Shown: one piece after another, positions 1 through 8,698 of the stretch
Position numbering within the stretch: the first letter of the stretch is position 1
Layout: the number at the start of each line of letters is the position of its first letter
Virus record (IMG/VR): IMGVR_UViG_3300009185_000001
Coordinates: 124,001 to 188,000 of that record
Direction: 5' to 3' (one strand)
DNA length: 64,000 nucleotides
DNA from: a virus
The notes under the pieces: model-generated
What the model was told of the DNA's origin: nothing
What the model saw: only the letters and a program-made list of their open reading frames with translations
The model's database searches: none
Program-made: the position numbers and the translations under genes

Positions 1-57
1 GATAAAGTTTTAGGAAAAATGACAGCTTCACAGAAAGCTGCATTCATGAGCAAATGA
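1..57 (+). CDS. C-terminal end of an unidentified gene (partial)
   Basis: The first 57 bases are an open frame ending in TGA at 55-57 that encodes the last 18 residues of a protein that starts outside the window. The tail is basic and too short to assign. Its stop overlaps the next start in an ATGA arrangement, so the two genes are probably co-transcribed. Confidence 0.6.
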   Translation, partial: DKVLGKMTASQKAAFMSK

Positions 58-410
58 ATATTACAAAAACACCAACAGAAAATGCATGTATGTTTTTACT
101 ACAGAAAAACATATCATTAGAATTAAATAACAAACCATATAAGCAGGGAAAGCTTATAATTTTTTATCAGAAAAATTTTTATTTGACATTTGTAATAGAT
201 ACTGTTAAAAAGAAGAGAGAAAAAATAGAAATACCTATTCCTTTTGGAGTGGAAATGCACGAAGATGATGATTTGGTGTTTTTTGATTATAGATTAAAAA
301 CGCTTGCCAAACAAGCTCCAGAAGTGGAGAATTATCTGAGAGTATATTCCTCTAAAAAGAATTCTAATAAATTTTGGAACTCAATATTAACAATCGATGC
401 AAAAAACTAA
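54..410 (+). CDS. Hypothetical protein, 118 aa
   Basis: Not recognised. The 118-aa product is rich in lysine, phenylalanine and isoleucine with alternating hydrophobic stretches that look like a small beta-rich fold; there is no signal peptide or membrane segment. It overlaps the preceding stop by ATGA and the following gene by 14 bases, so it sits in a tight cluster leading into the helicase gene. A replication or recombination role would be guilt by association only. Confidence 0.6.
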   Translation: MNITKTPTENACMFLLQKNISLELNNKPYKQGKLIIFYQKNFYLTFVIDTVKKKREKIEIPIPFGVEMHEDDDLVFFDYRLKTLAKQAPEVENYLRVYSSKKNSNKFWNSILTIDAKN

Positions 411-654
411 TAATATTCTAATGTATAGTATCTTTTCTGGAACTTTTTATGAGGTTCCAGATTCAGATTTTCATCTTATGGATGGTGGTCAGATTCCTCT
501 GCTCAAAAAACCTTCTTCAAGCTGTAGCAAATGCTATGGAAGAGGGCACCTAGGCAGGGATACGCAAAGCTTTGGTTATACCGTGTGTAATTGTGTGCGA
601 AAAGTAGCAAATATTAACCTCCTCAAGACCGCCAAAGATGTTACAATTAGTTGA
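397..654 (+). CDS. Small zinc-finger protein, 85 aa
   Basis: The product has a CSKCYGRGHLGRD segment followed by CNC about 16 residues later. The CxxCxGxG spacing resembles half of a DnaJ-type zinc-binding repeat, so a single structural zinc site is likely. An internal ATG at 421 is an alternative start giving 77 aa. The gene overlaps both neighbours, and its last 17 bases lie inside the helicase gene, which suggests translational coupling. Function is not known; nucleic-acid or protein binding is inference. Confidence 0.65.
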   Translation: MQKTNNILMYSIFSGTFYEVPDSDFHLMDGGQIPLLKKPSSSCSKCYGRGHLGRDTQSFGYTVCNCVRKVANINLLKTAKDVTIS

Positions 655-2302
655 TTACCTAAAGACATTTCCCACCGATGCAAAAGCAAGACCACAGCAA
701 GAAGTTGCTTTAAATAAAATAGCCAAAGCATTTTCTAGTGGTAAAAAATTTGTTATAGCATCGCTTCCTACTGGTTCTGGCAAATCTCATATTGCAGCAT
801 CCGTTGCAAGATCTGCAACTCCAATAGATACCCGCCGAAAAGAGTTGGTAGATTCTTATATGATATATAAGAAGGACAGGAATGGAAATTTTAAGTATGA
901 AGATGATTTTTTAGACGGAACTTCATTCGGAAGTTACATTCTGACTATCACCAAATCATTGCAGGATCAGTATAAGGGGTTGTTTAAAGAGTCTGTAATC
1001 GTTAAGGGCAAATCGAATTATTCCTGTGATGTAGACCCCAACGTATCAATTGATTTTGCTCCCTGTTTATATTCACCAGAAATCAAAGAGGCTTGTTTTG
1101 CTGCTGACAGATGTCCTTATTATAGAAATCGAAATGCTGCGTTTACTTCGGTAGATCCTGTATTGAATTACAGAGCTTTCATGAATCTTCCTAGTTTTTT
1201 GAGAAAACGAGAAATCTATATATTCGATGAAGCTGGTGACATGGAAGCCGAATTAGTGGGTCAGTATTCTATATCAATAAATTATTCACATCTTTTGGCT
1301 GAAGATATTGATTTTAGAAAATTGAGTAGCGATGACAATAGAGAAGCTGGAAAATGGCTAAACGATGTTTATACTAAATTAAAAAGCGAATCTGATAAGT
1401 TAAAAAATCGACTCTCCAACCTAGAGAAGAAGGAATCACATAAAGCAGTTAAAAATAAAGACATTCAGAGATTAGGAAAGCTTAATGGAATGATTCATTC
1501 ATTGGAAAATGTTATTAATTTTTGGGAGGAGTGTGAGTATTTGGTTGAACGTAGAGATTCTGAGGGTGTAACATTTGTTCCTTATGATGTTAGACCATTA
1601 GCTGATATGCTTTTTAAGGGTGCAGATATGATTTTAATGATGTCTGCTACTATTTCTAATCCCAAACAATTTGCAAAAACACTGGGTATTCAAGAAGGCC
1701 AATATGAATTCATAGAAGCCTCTTCTTCGTTCAGTTCTACCAAATCTCCTATCAGGACATCTAGGAAATATAGTCTTTCATATAAAAACAATAATAAAGA
1801 TTTACCGAGAATAATAGAAGCCGCTGTAGAGCTTTGCAAATGCCACAAGGGGCAGAAGGGAGTTATCCATACCCATACAAATAAAATAGCCGAAGAAATA
1901 AAGAGAAAGGTTTCTGGTGATAGTAGATTTATTTTTAGAGAAATAGGAAATACCAATGAAGATATTTTGGAAGAGCATAAATCAAGAATCGATGATGATA
2001 CAATTTTGGTAAGTCCCTCTTTAGATACTGGAATTAGTTTGGATGGTGATCTGGGAAGGTTTCAGATAATACTAAAGGCTCCGTTTCTTCCACTAAGCTC
2101 TAAGAGAATTAAAAAAATATACGACAAGAATAAAGAATATTACATGATGAAGATGTTGGATAATTTGATTCAAATGTGCGGAAGATGTACAAGATCAGAT
2201 GAGGATCATTCTGTAACTTATATTTTGGATGCAAATGCTGTAAATTCTATCATTTCAAATAAACATTTATTACCTAAACATTTTTTAGAACGTATTTCGT
2301 GA
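638..2302 (+). CDS. DinG/XPD-like superfamily 2 helicase with probable iron-sulfur cluster
   Basis: ATP-dependent DNA helicase of the DinG/XPD type, probably acting in phage replication or recombination. Visible motifs are Walker A TGSGKS (about residues 45-50), a DEAG Walker B box (197-200), a motif III-like MSATIS, and motif VI QMCGRCTR near the C terminus. Between motifs I and II four cysteines (about 130, 143, 153, 159) have the layout of a 4Fe-4S cluster, which in this family couples ATP hydrolysis to 5'-3' unwinding. At 554 aa it is shorter than bacterial DinG (about 700 aa). The ATG at 638 overlaps the previous gene. The family call is strong; direction and role are inferred. Confidence 0.85.
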   Translation: MLQLVDYLKTFPTDAKARPQQEVALNKIAKAFSSGKKFVIASLPTGSGKSHIAASVARSATPIDTRRKELVDSYMIYKKDRNGNFKYEDDFLDGTSFGSYILTITKSLQDQYKGLFKESVIVKGKSNYSCDVDPNVSIDFAPCLYSPEIKEACFAADRCPYYRNRNAAFTSVDPVLNYRAFMNLPSFLRKREIYIFDEAGDMEAELVGQYSISINYSHLLAEDIDFRKLSSDDNREAGKWLNDVYTKLKSESDKLKNRLSNLEKKESHKAVKNKDIQRLGKLNGMIHSLENVINFWEECEYLVERRDSEGVTFVPYDVRPLADMLFKGADMILMMSATISNPKQFAKTLGIQEGQYEFIEASSSFSSTKSPIRTSRKYSLSYKNNNKDLPRIIEAAVELCKCHKGQKGVIHTHTNKIAEEIKRKVSGDSRFIFREIGNTNEDILEEHKSRIDDDTILVSPSLDTGISLDGDLGRFQIILKAPFLPLSSKRIKKIYDKNKEYYMMKMLDNLIQMCGRCTRSDEDHSVTYILDANAVNSIISNKHLLPKHFLERIS

Positions 2303-2308
2303 TAAATA
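2301..2308 (+). promoter_or_regulatory. T4-type late promoter, GATAAATA
   Basis: GATAAATA matches the T4 late -10 element TATAAATA. It overlaps the helicase stop codon and ends 6 bases before the GTG start at 2315, so transcription would begin at or next to the start codon. Confidence 0.65.
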
Positions 2309-2314
2309 TAGGAA

Positions 2315-3010
2315 GTGAAGAATTATACTTTCCATTTTGAAGCGCAAACATTATTAGAACAATTTGTAGCAGCTTTTAACGATATTGTTATTAAAAGATA
2401 TGATAATCAGGATACAACAGTATCTCCTACAAGTGGATTTAAGGTAAATTTTGTATATTCCCCTAAACAAAGATTATATGCTACTTTAAATACACCAGCA
2501 CCGGGTGGGCTAACGGTTCCTTGTGTTGCGGTTAGTATAAATGGCATATCAAGAGACAATACTAGAGTTTTTAATAAATTAGAAGGATTTACAGTTCCTA
2601 ATTTTGATATAGAATCTGGAAATTATGTAAAAAATATTCCACAACCAGTTCCTGTAAATATTGGTGTGAATATGACCATAGTTACTAAATTTCAAGCAGA
2701 TATGGATCAGATATTATCTAATTTTATACCATATTGTGATCCTTATATCATAATTTCATGGAAACTTCCATTTGCTAAAAATTTTGAAATAAGGTCTGAA
2801 GTATTATGGAGCGGACAAACAAACGTCCAATATCCAAGTGATATTGGACCTACACAAGCATTTAGAATATCCGCTGATACATCTTTTACGATAAAGGGAT
2901 GGTTATTCAAAAAAACTGATGAAATAGTTAAAAGAATTTATACAATAGATGAAAAATTCTTTATTTCTAATGACCCAACAAAGGATTATTTTAATTTACC
3001 AGAATTATAA
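2315..3010 (+). CDS. Tail sheath stabiliser / tail terminator, T4 gp15-like
   Basis: In T4, gp15 caps the tail tube and sheath and joins the tail to the neck. This 231-aa protein (T4 gp15 is 272 aa) shows the gp15 order: an N-terminal segment ending IKRY, a central FQADMDQILSNFIPYCDPYI segment that parallels the T4 'ED-Q---IPYF-P' region, then a beta segment with the KGWLF signature matching the T4 NGWMY region, and a short charged tail. It starts with GTG at 2315 right after a late promoter. Family assignment is from remembered family features, so moderately sure. Confidence 0.65.
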   Translation: MKNYTFHFEAQTLLEQFVAAFNDIVIKRYDNQDTTVSPTSGFKVNFVYSPKQRLYATLNTPAPGGLTVPCVAVSINGISRDNTRVFNKLEGFTVPNFDIESGNYVKNIPQPVPVNIGVNMTIVTKFQADMDQILSNFIPYCDPYIIISWKLPFAKNFEIRSEVLWSGQTNVQYPSDIGPTQAFRISADTSFTIKGWLFKKTDEIVKRIYTIDEKFFISNDPTKDYFNLPEL

Positions 3011-3013
3011 ATT

Positions 3014-3514
3014 ATGGACGCAAGAGTTCTAGTATACGCAAAACCAAGTGCAGCAGATGTATTTCCATATAACATATATGTGGTGACTCCTGAATTATCT
3101 TCCACACAAATTAAAAACATTATAGTTTCTGGAAAAAGTTTTTATCAATTAAGATCCTTATACCTAAGCGGAAGTGATATAAGCATATTTCAAGGATTAA
3201 GTTACAATTATTTCAATCCATTTGTTGGTGTAGAACATTTAGATGTTAAAAATCCTCCCTTTTCCGCAACTTTAATACCTACATTTACAGTAGTTAGTGA
3301 AAATGTTTTACAATTTGACATACCGGATAGAATTTTTTATAATATACATGGAAAAACACCTCCATATGATTCTCATTTGGATGTAATAGTAGAAAATGAA
3401 GCAGGATATGGTCTTTTAACAAGAGATAGTATTATGTATAGAGTTAGTTCGTGGAGTGGTTTTATCCAAGAACAAAAACCCTCAATATCTGGAATATATA
3501 TTGCAACAACATAA
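3014..3514 (+). CDS. Hypothetical virion-associated protein, 166 aa
   Basis: Not recognised. The 166-aa product is beta-rich, with many serine, tyrosine and valine residues and no membrane segment. It begins 3 bases after the gp15-like gene and precedes a 1128-aa structural gene, so a tail or neck role is the simplest reading. There is no obvious ribosome binding site before its ATG. Confidence 0.6.
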   Translation: MDARVLVYAKPSAADVFPYNIYVVTPELSSTQIKNIIVSGKSFYQLRSLYLSGSDISIFQGLSYNYFNPFVGVEHLDVKNPPFSATLIPTFTVVSENVLQFDIPDRIFYNIHGKTPPYDSHLDVIVENEAGYGLLTRDSIMYRVSSWSGFIQEQKPSISGIYIATT

Positions 3515-3533
3515 AGATTATTTGTCCGTTGTC

Positions 3534-3541
3534 TCTAAATA
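3534..3541 (+). promoter_or_regulatory. T4-type late promoter, TCTAAATA
   Basis: TCTAAATA lies in the short gap before the 1128-aa gene and ends 6 bases before its ATG at 3548, the same spacing as upstream of the gp15-like gene. Confidence 0.6.
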
Positions 3542-3547
3542 TATTAA

Positions 3548-6500
3548 ATGGCAGCAATTTTTAATATATACAACAAATTAGAATCAACGTATTGGAAACC
3601 CGTAAATTTTAATGTTGTTGGAGATCAAGTTAATGTTAAAAAAATTCCAATATTATTTGATAATGGAATGTATTTCTATTTGCATACATTTTTAAAAAAT
3701 TCAAATGATTTTACATTTAATAAAAAAACAGGTAATTTTTTAACAAATTTTTTATACAATTCTTATTTTTTAAAAAATAATGTAAATCCTTATATAAACA
3801 ATGAATTAACAAAAATAGAAAGTCCTATAACTTCATCTGAAAATAGTGTTTATAGTATATATAATGCAAATTCCTCTATACCAAACAATCCAACTGTTTT
3901 AAAAGATACTGAACAATTAAACTTTTCAAAAACTGATACGATAGAATTTTTATTTAAAAATGATTATGTAGTTGTTAAAAATATATACGGAAGAGTTCTA
4001 ACTTCTGATTATATAGGAGTAAATGGCATTAGTTTTAAAACGGAAGAATACCCACCAGCAGATAATCAAAAATTTGATTATTTTTTAGGAAATAATTCTA
4101 TAGTATTGTTTGAATATAAAAAGAATTATAATAATATTTTAATAAAAAATAGCACTTCTAATACTTTAGTACTTTCTAGTATTAGTTTAACTTCAACAAA
4201 TAATCTTCCTAAAAACTCAGTTCTCAAATTTACATCTTACGATAAAAAAGTATTAAACATTGATAATAGTGTATATGATAGTTATATTGTAAAATATAAA
4301 ACAGATCCAACAAAAAATGAAAACAATTTAGAAATAGATTATTCATTTTCAAATCAAAATTTGTTATCACAAAATTATTTAGGATTGTTTCCTGTAGAAA
4401 ATCCAGATATAAAAGAAAAGGAGTGCTTATATAATTTTCAAATACAAGGACTTAAAAACTATCAAACTCCAGAATATAAATACACAACAGCAAATCCTAT
4501 GCTAACCGCATCTCCTTCTATAAGAAGGATATATAATAAAATATTTTCTGGAACTAATCAAAATAAAGGATATGATAAAATATTTTTAGGATTTCAATCT
4601 GATACAAAAGAATATACATTTACAACGGATAATGAAAATTTATTTTACTATCCTCCAACCTGTAACAGAGAACCTCTAAGTTCGGTTGGCTTGATAGAAG
4701 ATGGTGCTATAGCAGGAGAAGTACCATTTACTTCGGATAGAATATCAATATATAGAACAAACTATGAAGAGCAGATACCCGAAGGACCGCAACCAAAAAG
4801 TATAACTAAATACGACAATACTTGGTTGTGTTCATGGTTATCCGGAACAAATTTAGGAGATAAAGTATGGTTTGATCGTTATTATAATTCTGCATACTAT
4901 ACTTTAGATCAAGCGTTAACGGCAAAAACTATGGTATATAACCAATCGCTATCTGCCAATGTTCCGTTTACATTTGATGTTCCTTCTTCTATAATACTGG
5001 AACCTGGAGTTTTATATAAATATGACAGAAGTGGAAAACGAAACAGCATAGATTTCATAAAACATTTAGATAGTGATATAAACAATCCACTAGGAGCAAA
5101 AGTTTTAAGTATAACAAGTTGGCTTTCATCGCCACTAATAGATGATTCTAATTATAAAAATAACGGATTGGTATTTTTTAACACTCCTGAAAACTTTAGA
5201 AAAGATTATTGGATATTAAATGGAACAAATCATGCCGTTTTTCCATCAAAAACTTCTTTATTGCAAAAATCTAGATTTACGATTTCAATGTGGTTGAATG
5301 TAGATGATTGGAATAATATATATGGAGATCAAATTTTTGGAAATTATTATGAAAGTGGATTTGGACTTATAAATGATGGTGCTTTAAACGTTCCCTTGTT
5401 TACAATTACAAACACGGCATCTGCGGTTGTTTATAATATAAATTATAAATTTACAAAACTTTCTGAAATTCCACTTCCTATTAATAACAATAGTTCATAC
5501 TCATTTATTCAGCGACTTCCAGACTATAGTTATTGGGTTTTTGATTCAAAACAAAAAACAGGTATAAAATACAACCCAATAAATAATATCGTTGCTTCTA
5601 TTTCAAGCTTACCATCGTCCGTAATAAAAAATATAGATCAAATAGAATTAGATTCAAATCAAAATTTTTATTTTTATGACAATACTCTTAAATCATATTT
5701 AAAAGTAAATCAATTAGGGGAATTCATATCTCAAGGTAGCTTTTCTTTAGATTCTGGTATTAATAGAATAGAAATTGACAATAATAATGTACTATTAGGA
5801 GTTTATGGAAATGCATCTACGATAGATAATAATAATAATATATGGGAAGTTGTTGGTGGAAATTTATATAAAAATCAACAAATATATGCCAATGTAGGAG
5901 TAACTCAACAAATAATTTGTGATTCTGAAAATAATTTATGGATTGCACACGAACAAGATAAAATTTCAAAATTAAATATAACTTCTGGTCTTTTTGAATT
6001 TTCTTCTAGATTGGGAAAGAACTCTGGAAAGCCATTAAATCCATGTTTATCCTCTGAAAGATTTCGTTATATAAATTTGTTAAAAGTTCCTAAAAACACA
6101 AAATCTTGTGATCAAAACAGTTCGTATGAAAATAATTTAATAATAGTAGATACTAGAGACAATAGTATTTATACATTAGATTCTACTGGGTATCTTCTAT
6201 CCAAATTAGATTTAATAGCACTATTATCAGATCCTAAAATCTCTTTAAATTTTTATGCAAATGGAGATTTTAGTGGATATCAATTTGCAAGAAAATTTGG
6301 AGGAATAAATAAGTTGCTTTCTTGGAAATTAAAAATAGCAGAGCCAAATGGGAATAATTACAAGTTAATTTCTCTTTCAAATAATGTGAATTCTTTACCG
6401 AAAGGATGGCACAATTTTTCTTTAGTTTTTGATTCTTTAAATGGAATAGCCAAGAGTTATATCGATTCTATAGAAGTTAATAGTGTTTCATTTGAACCAA

Positions 6501-6934
6501 GAAGATATCAAGTATATTATGATTACAGATCATCTTTACTACTAGGAGCAGCTACAATAAAAAATACAACATTAAATGATATTATAGGAATAGATAATAG
6601 TAACAAATTTATAGGAAGCGTTGCAGATTTAAGAATGTACTCCAAGGCATTAACACAGGGAGAGGTAGAACAAATTTATTTTGCTTCAAATTTTGCAGAT
6701 TCTCGAAAAGATTTGCATTGGAATATAAGAGTTGGTGACCGAAATTTTTTAGAAGAAATTGAATACTTCTATAAAGCTCAACTACCGGGAAGTAAAAGCA
6801 AGTACTTTAATATTAACATACACAATCTAAATATAGATAATAATATAAAAATGATTTTAGAAGAAGCTATAAAAACCAATATATCTAAAATAATACCAGC
6901 AGAATCTTCGCTTTATAAAATAAACTGGATGTAA
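3548..6934 (+). CDS. Large virion protein with LamG-type lectin fold and inserted propeller repeats
   Basis: The 1128-aa product looks like a tail or baseplate-associated adhesin. From about residue 560 a LamG/concanavalin-like jellyroll starts (FTISMWLNVDDWN), and its second half appears near residue 960-1050 (GWHNFSLVFDSLNG, then VADLRMYSKALTQGEVEQIY). Between the halves lie repeated W-x-D/N-x-N segments (for example NNLWIAHEQD, NNIWEVVGG) typical of NHL-type beta-propeller blades. The N-terminal 500 residues are asparagine- and serine-rich and unassigned. The C-terminal 80 residues form a separate charged domain. Binding to host glycans is inference from the fold; no catalytic site is seen. 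Confidence 0.65.
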   Translation: MAAIFNIYNKLESTYWKPVNFNVVGDQVNVKKIPILFDNGMYFYLHTFLKNSNDFTFNKKTGNFLTNFLYNSYFLKNNVNPYINNELTKIESPITSSENSVYSIYNANSSIPNNPTVLKDTEQLNFSKTDTIEFLFKNDYVVVKNIYGRVLTSDYIGVNGISFKTEEYPPADNQKFDYFLGNNSIVLFEYKKNYNNILIKNSTSNTLVLSSISLTSTNNLPKNSVLKFTSYDKKVLNIDNSVYDSYIVKYKTDPTKNENNLEIDYSFSNQNLLSQNYLGLFPVENPDIKEKECLYNFQIQGLKNYQTPEYKYTTANPMLTASPSIRRIYNKIFSGTNQNKGYDKIFLGFQSDTKEYTFTTDNENLFYYPPTCNREPLSSVGLIEDGAIAGEVPFTSDRISIYRTNYEEQIPEGPQPKSITKYDNTWLCSWLSGTNLGDKVWFDRYYNSAYYTLDQALTAKTMVYNQSLSANVPFTFDVPSSIILEPGVLYKYDRSGKRNSIDFIKHLDSDINNPLGAKVLSITSWLSSPLIDDSNYKNNGLVFFNTPENFRKDYWILNGTNHAVFPSKTSLLQKSRFTISMWLNVDDWNNIYGDQIFGNYYESGFGLINDGALNVPLFTITNTASAVVYNINYKFTKLSEIPLPINNNSSYSFIQRLPDYSYWVFDSKQKTGIKYNPINNIVASISSLPSSVIKNIDQIELDSNQNFYFYDNTLKSYLKVNQLGEFISQGSFSLDSGINRIEIDNNNVLLGVYGNASTIDNNNNIWEVVGGNLYKNQQIYANVGVTQQIICDSENNLWIAHEQDKISKLNITSGLFEFSSRLGKNSGKPLNPCLSSERFRYINLLKVPKNTKSCDQNSSYENNLIIVDTRDNSIYTLDSTGYLLSKLDLIALLSDPKISLNFYANGDFSGYQFARKFGGINKLLSWKLKIAEPNGNNYKLISLSNNVNSLPKGWHNFSLVFDSLNGIAKSYIDSIEVNSVSFEPRRYQVYYDYRSSLLLGAATIKNTTLNDIIGIDNSNKFIGSVADLRMYSKALTQGEVEQIYFASNFADSRKDLHWNIRVGDRNFLEEIEYFYKAQLPGSKSKYFNINIHNLNIDNNIKMILEEAIKTNISKIIPAESSLYKINWM

Positions 6935-6935
6935 A

Positions 6936-7715
6936 ATGATTACTTTTAAAAAAACAACACCAACATGTTCAAATATCTATTTAATAGATGAAAATGTTTG
7001 TTTATCAAATTCGCTAAACACTTTAAATTATAATTTTTCATCTTTAAATTTTTCTTTAAATTCTTTAGATAGCTATAGAAATTCTTGGTATAATTTATAT
7101 ACCACAGTAAGTCAAAACAGTTCAAACTGGATAAAAACCGCAACAAATATTAAAGCATATAGTGCAGTATGGATAGATACTTCATTAACAGTATCCTCTT
7201 TGAGTTCTACTTGGATAAAACCATATACTATATATTATCCAAAAATGTTGAATATAGATTATTGGTATTCTTTATCTACAAATGATAAAAATTTAATAAT
7301 AAAAAATTGGATGAATACAAACTTCATAAATACGAATAAAAACACATCTATAATAGCAGATGTTGTATTGTATTTAATTCAAAATCAATCATTTTCCTTT
7401 AGGTTTAATAGAAGTTTCAGAGAACCTTGCACACCAAATGGTGGAGGATTATCAATTGGTTGTAGTGGATGTGCAAGACCTAATAGAGGCTGCAATCATA
7501 CTAGCGGAAAGGGTAAAAACAAAAGACATTGGTGTACAAATGCATATGACAGTTGTAGCGTAAGTATACAATCTTCTACAGCATCAGTTGCTTGTGTTGG
7601 ATCTGGAGCAAAAATGTTAAATGTAGGATTGGCTAGAAATTCTACTGATACTAATGTTGCAAGAACATTAACTATAAGAGTTAAAACTATAAATGGAGAT
7701 TGGACGGTATTATGA
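6936..7715 (+). CDS. Fibre-type protein with shared WIKP domain and cysteine cluster
   Basis: The 259-aa product shares an N-terminal domain with the next two genes: a serine-rich stretch, then SSTWIKPYTIYYP (about residues 88-100). The second half contains about nine cysteines in CSGCARPNRGC and nearby segments, probably metal- or disulfide-linked. It starts 1 base after the previous stop and ends in an ATGA overlap with the next gene. Not matched to a named family; position and sharing suggest one of a set of alternative fibre or tip proteins. Confidence 0.6.
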   Translation: MITFKKTTPTCSNIYLIDENVCLSNSLNTLNYNFSSLNFSLNSLDSYRNSWYNLYTTVSQNSSNWIKTATNIKAYSAVWIDTSLTVSSLSSTWIKPYTIYYPKMLNIDYWYSLSTNDKNLIIKNWMNTNFINTNKNTSIIADVVLYLIQNQSFSFRFNRSFREPCTPNGGGLSIGCSGCARPNRGCNHTSGKGKNKRHWCTNAYDSCSVSIQSSTASVACVGSGAKMLNVGLARNSTDTNVARTLTIRVKTINGDWTVL

Positions 7716-8692
7716 GTAATATTATTTCACTTAAAACCACGGAAAGTATAGGAAATACGCTATCTACTGTTAATAACAATTATTTTAACTTAGAATTAAA
7801 TACTTTAAGCATACAGAATGATATTGAACAATATTGGAATTCTGTAATAAACTATTATTTAGATTTTCAAAAATTATTAAAGGAAACTACAAGCATAGCA
7901 CAATCATACTCATCAATTTTTATTGGAACATCGACTACAGTAGAAGCCAATTCTTCTTCTTGGATAAAACCGATAACTATCTTTTTTCCTTCTATATTTC
8001 CTACTTTCATAGAATCAAATAGTATAGTAGATACACTATCTAGTTGGATTATTGAATATTTTCCAGAAACGTCATTTTCGGAATATGATGAGATTACAAA
8101 TTCTTTTAATCAAGTATCAAATTATGTAGAAAACCAAGAATTAATAGTATATGCACATAGATGGAAATACGGATCTTCAATATCTGAAAATACTCTTCTA
8201 ACTGATTACACTCTTTGCACAACATCTAGTAAGTCAGTATGTGTGACTTGTACAAATAGATATTCAGGATATGTTCGTTGCGATAATGGGGATTTTAATT
8301 GCAATGGACAATCAAATTCATGTCAACAGTGTAAAACATTAAATTGTTTTTATGCTAGTCCGCCATATAATACATATGTGCCTCCACCAATAAGAACATT
8401 AAGATCAGTTGATCATTATAGTACTATACCAGAACGAATAGTCACTCCGGTATATAACAAAAAAGGAAAAATTATTAGATATATTAAAAAAGTAATTACT
8501 AAAGTAATACGTTGGACAACTGATGAATGGGCAGTTACGGCAAATCCGTCTCCGAATGGACAAAATTCATATGGATCTATTAGAGCAAATGTAGAAATGA
8601 CGTTTCAAGACAGAAATGAAGAAGAAAATATATTTGCTGTTGTTTTTAAAATAAAAAACTGTTCTTGGAGATTTGATAGATTTTTACAATAA
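7712..8692 (+). CDS. Fibre-type protein with shared WIKP domain, 326 aa
   Basis: The ATG at 7712 overlaps the previous stop (ATGA) and is preferred to the in-frame TTG at 7700. The N-terminal region carries SSSWIKPITIFFP, aligning with SSTWIKPYTIYYP of the preceding gene. The middle holds a cysteine cluster (CVTCTNRYSGYVRC, then CNGQSNSCQQCKTLNC). The last 120 residues are beta-rich and charged. Probably a paralogue of the preceding gene; exact function not recognised. Confidence 0.6.
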   Translation: MSNIISLKTTESIGNTLSTVNNNYFNLELNTLSIQNDIEQYWNSVINYYLDFQKLLKETTSIAQSYSSIFIGTSTTVEANSSSWIKPITIFFPSIFPTFIESNSIVDTLSSWIIEYFPETSFSEYDEITNSFNQVSNYVENQELIVYAHRWKYGSSISENTLLTDYTLCTTSSKSVCVTCTNRYSGYVRCDNGDFNCNGQSNSCQQCKTLNCFYASPPYNTYVPPPIRTLRSVDHYSTIPERIVTPVYNKKGKIIRYIKKVITKVIRWTTDEWAVTANPSPNGQNSYGSIRANVEMTFQDRNEEENIFAVVFKIKNCSWRFDRFLQ

Positions 8693-8698
8693 AAAATT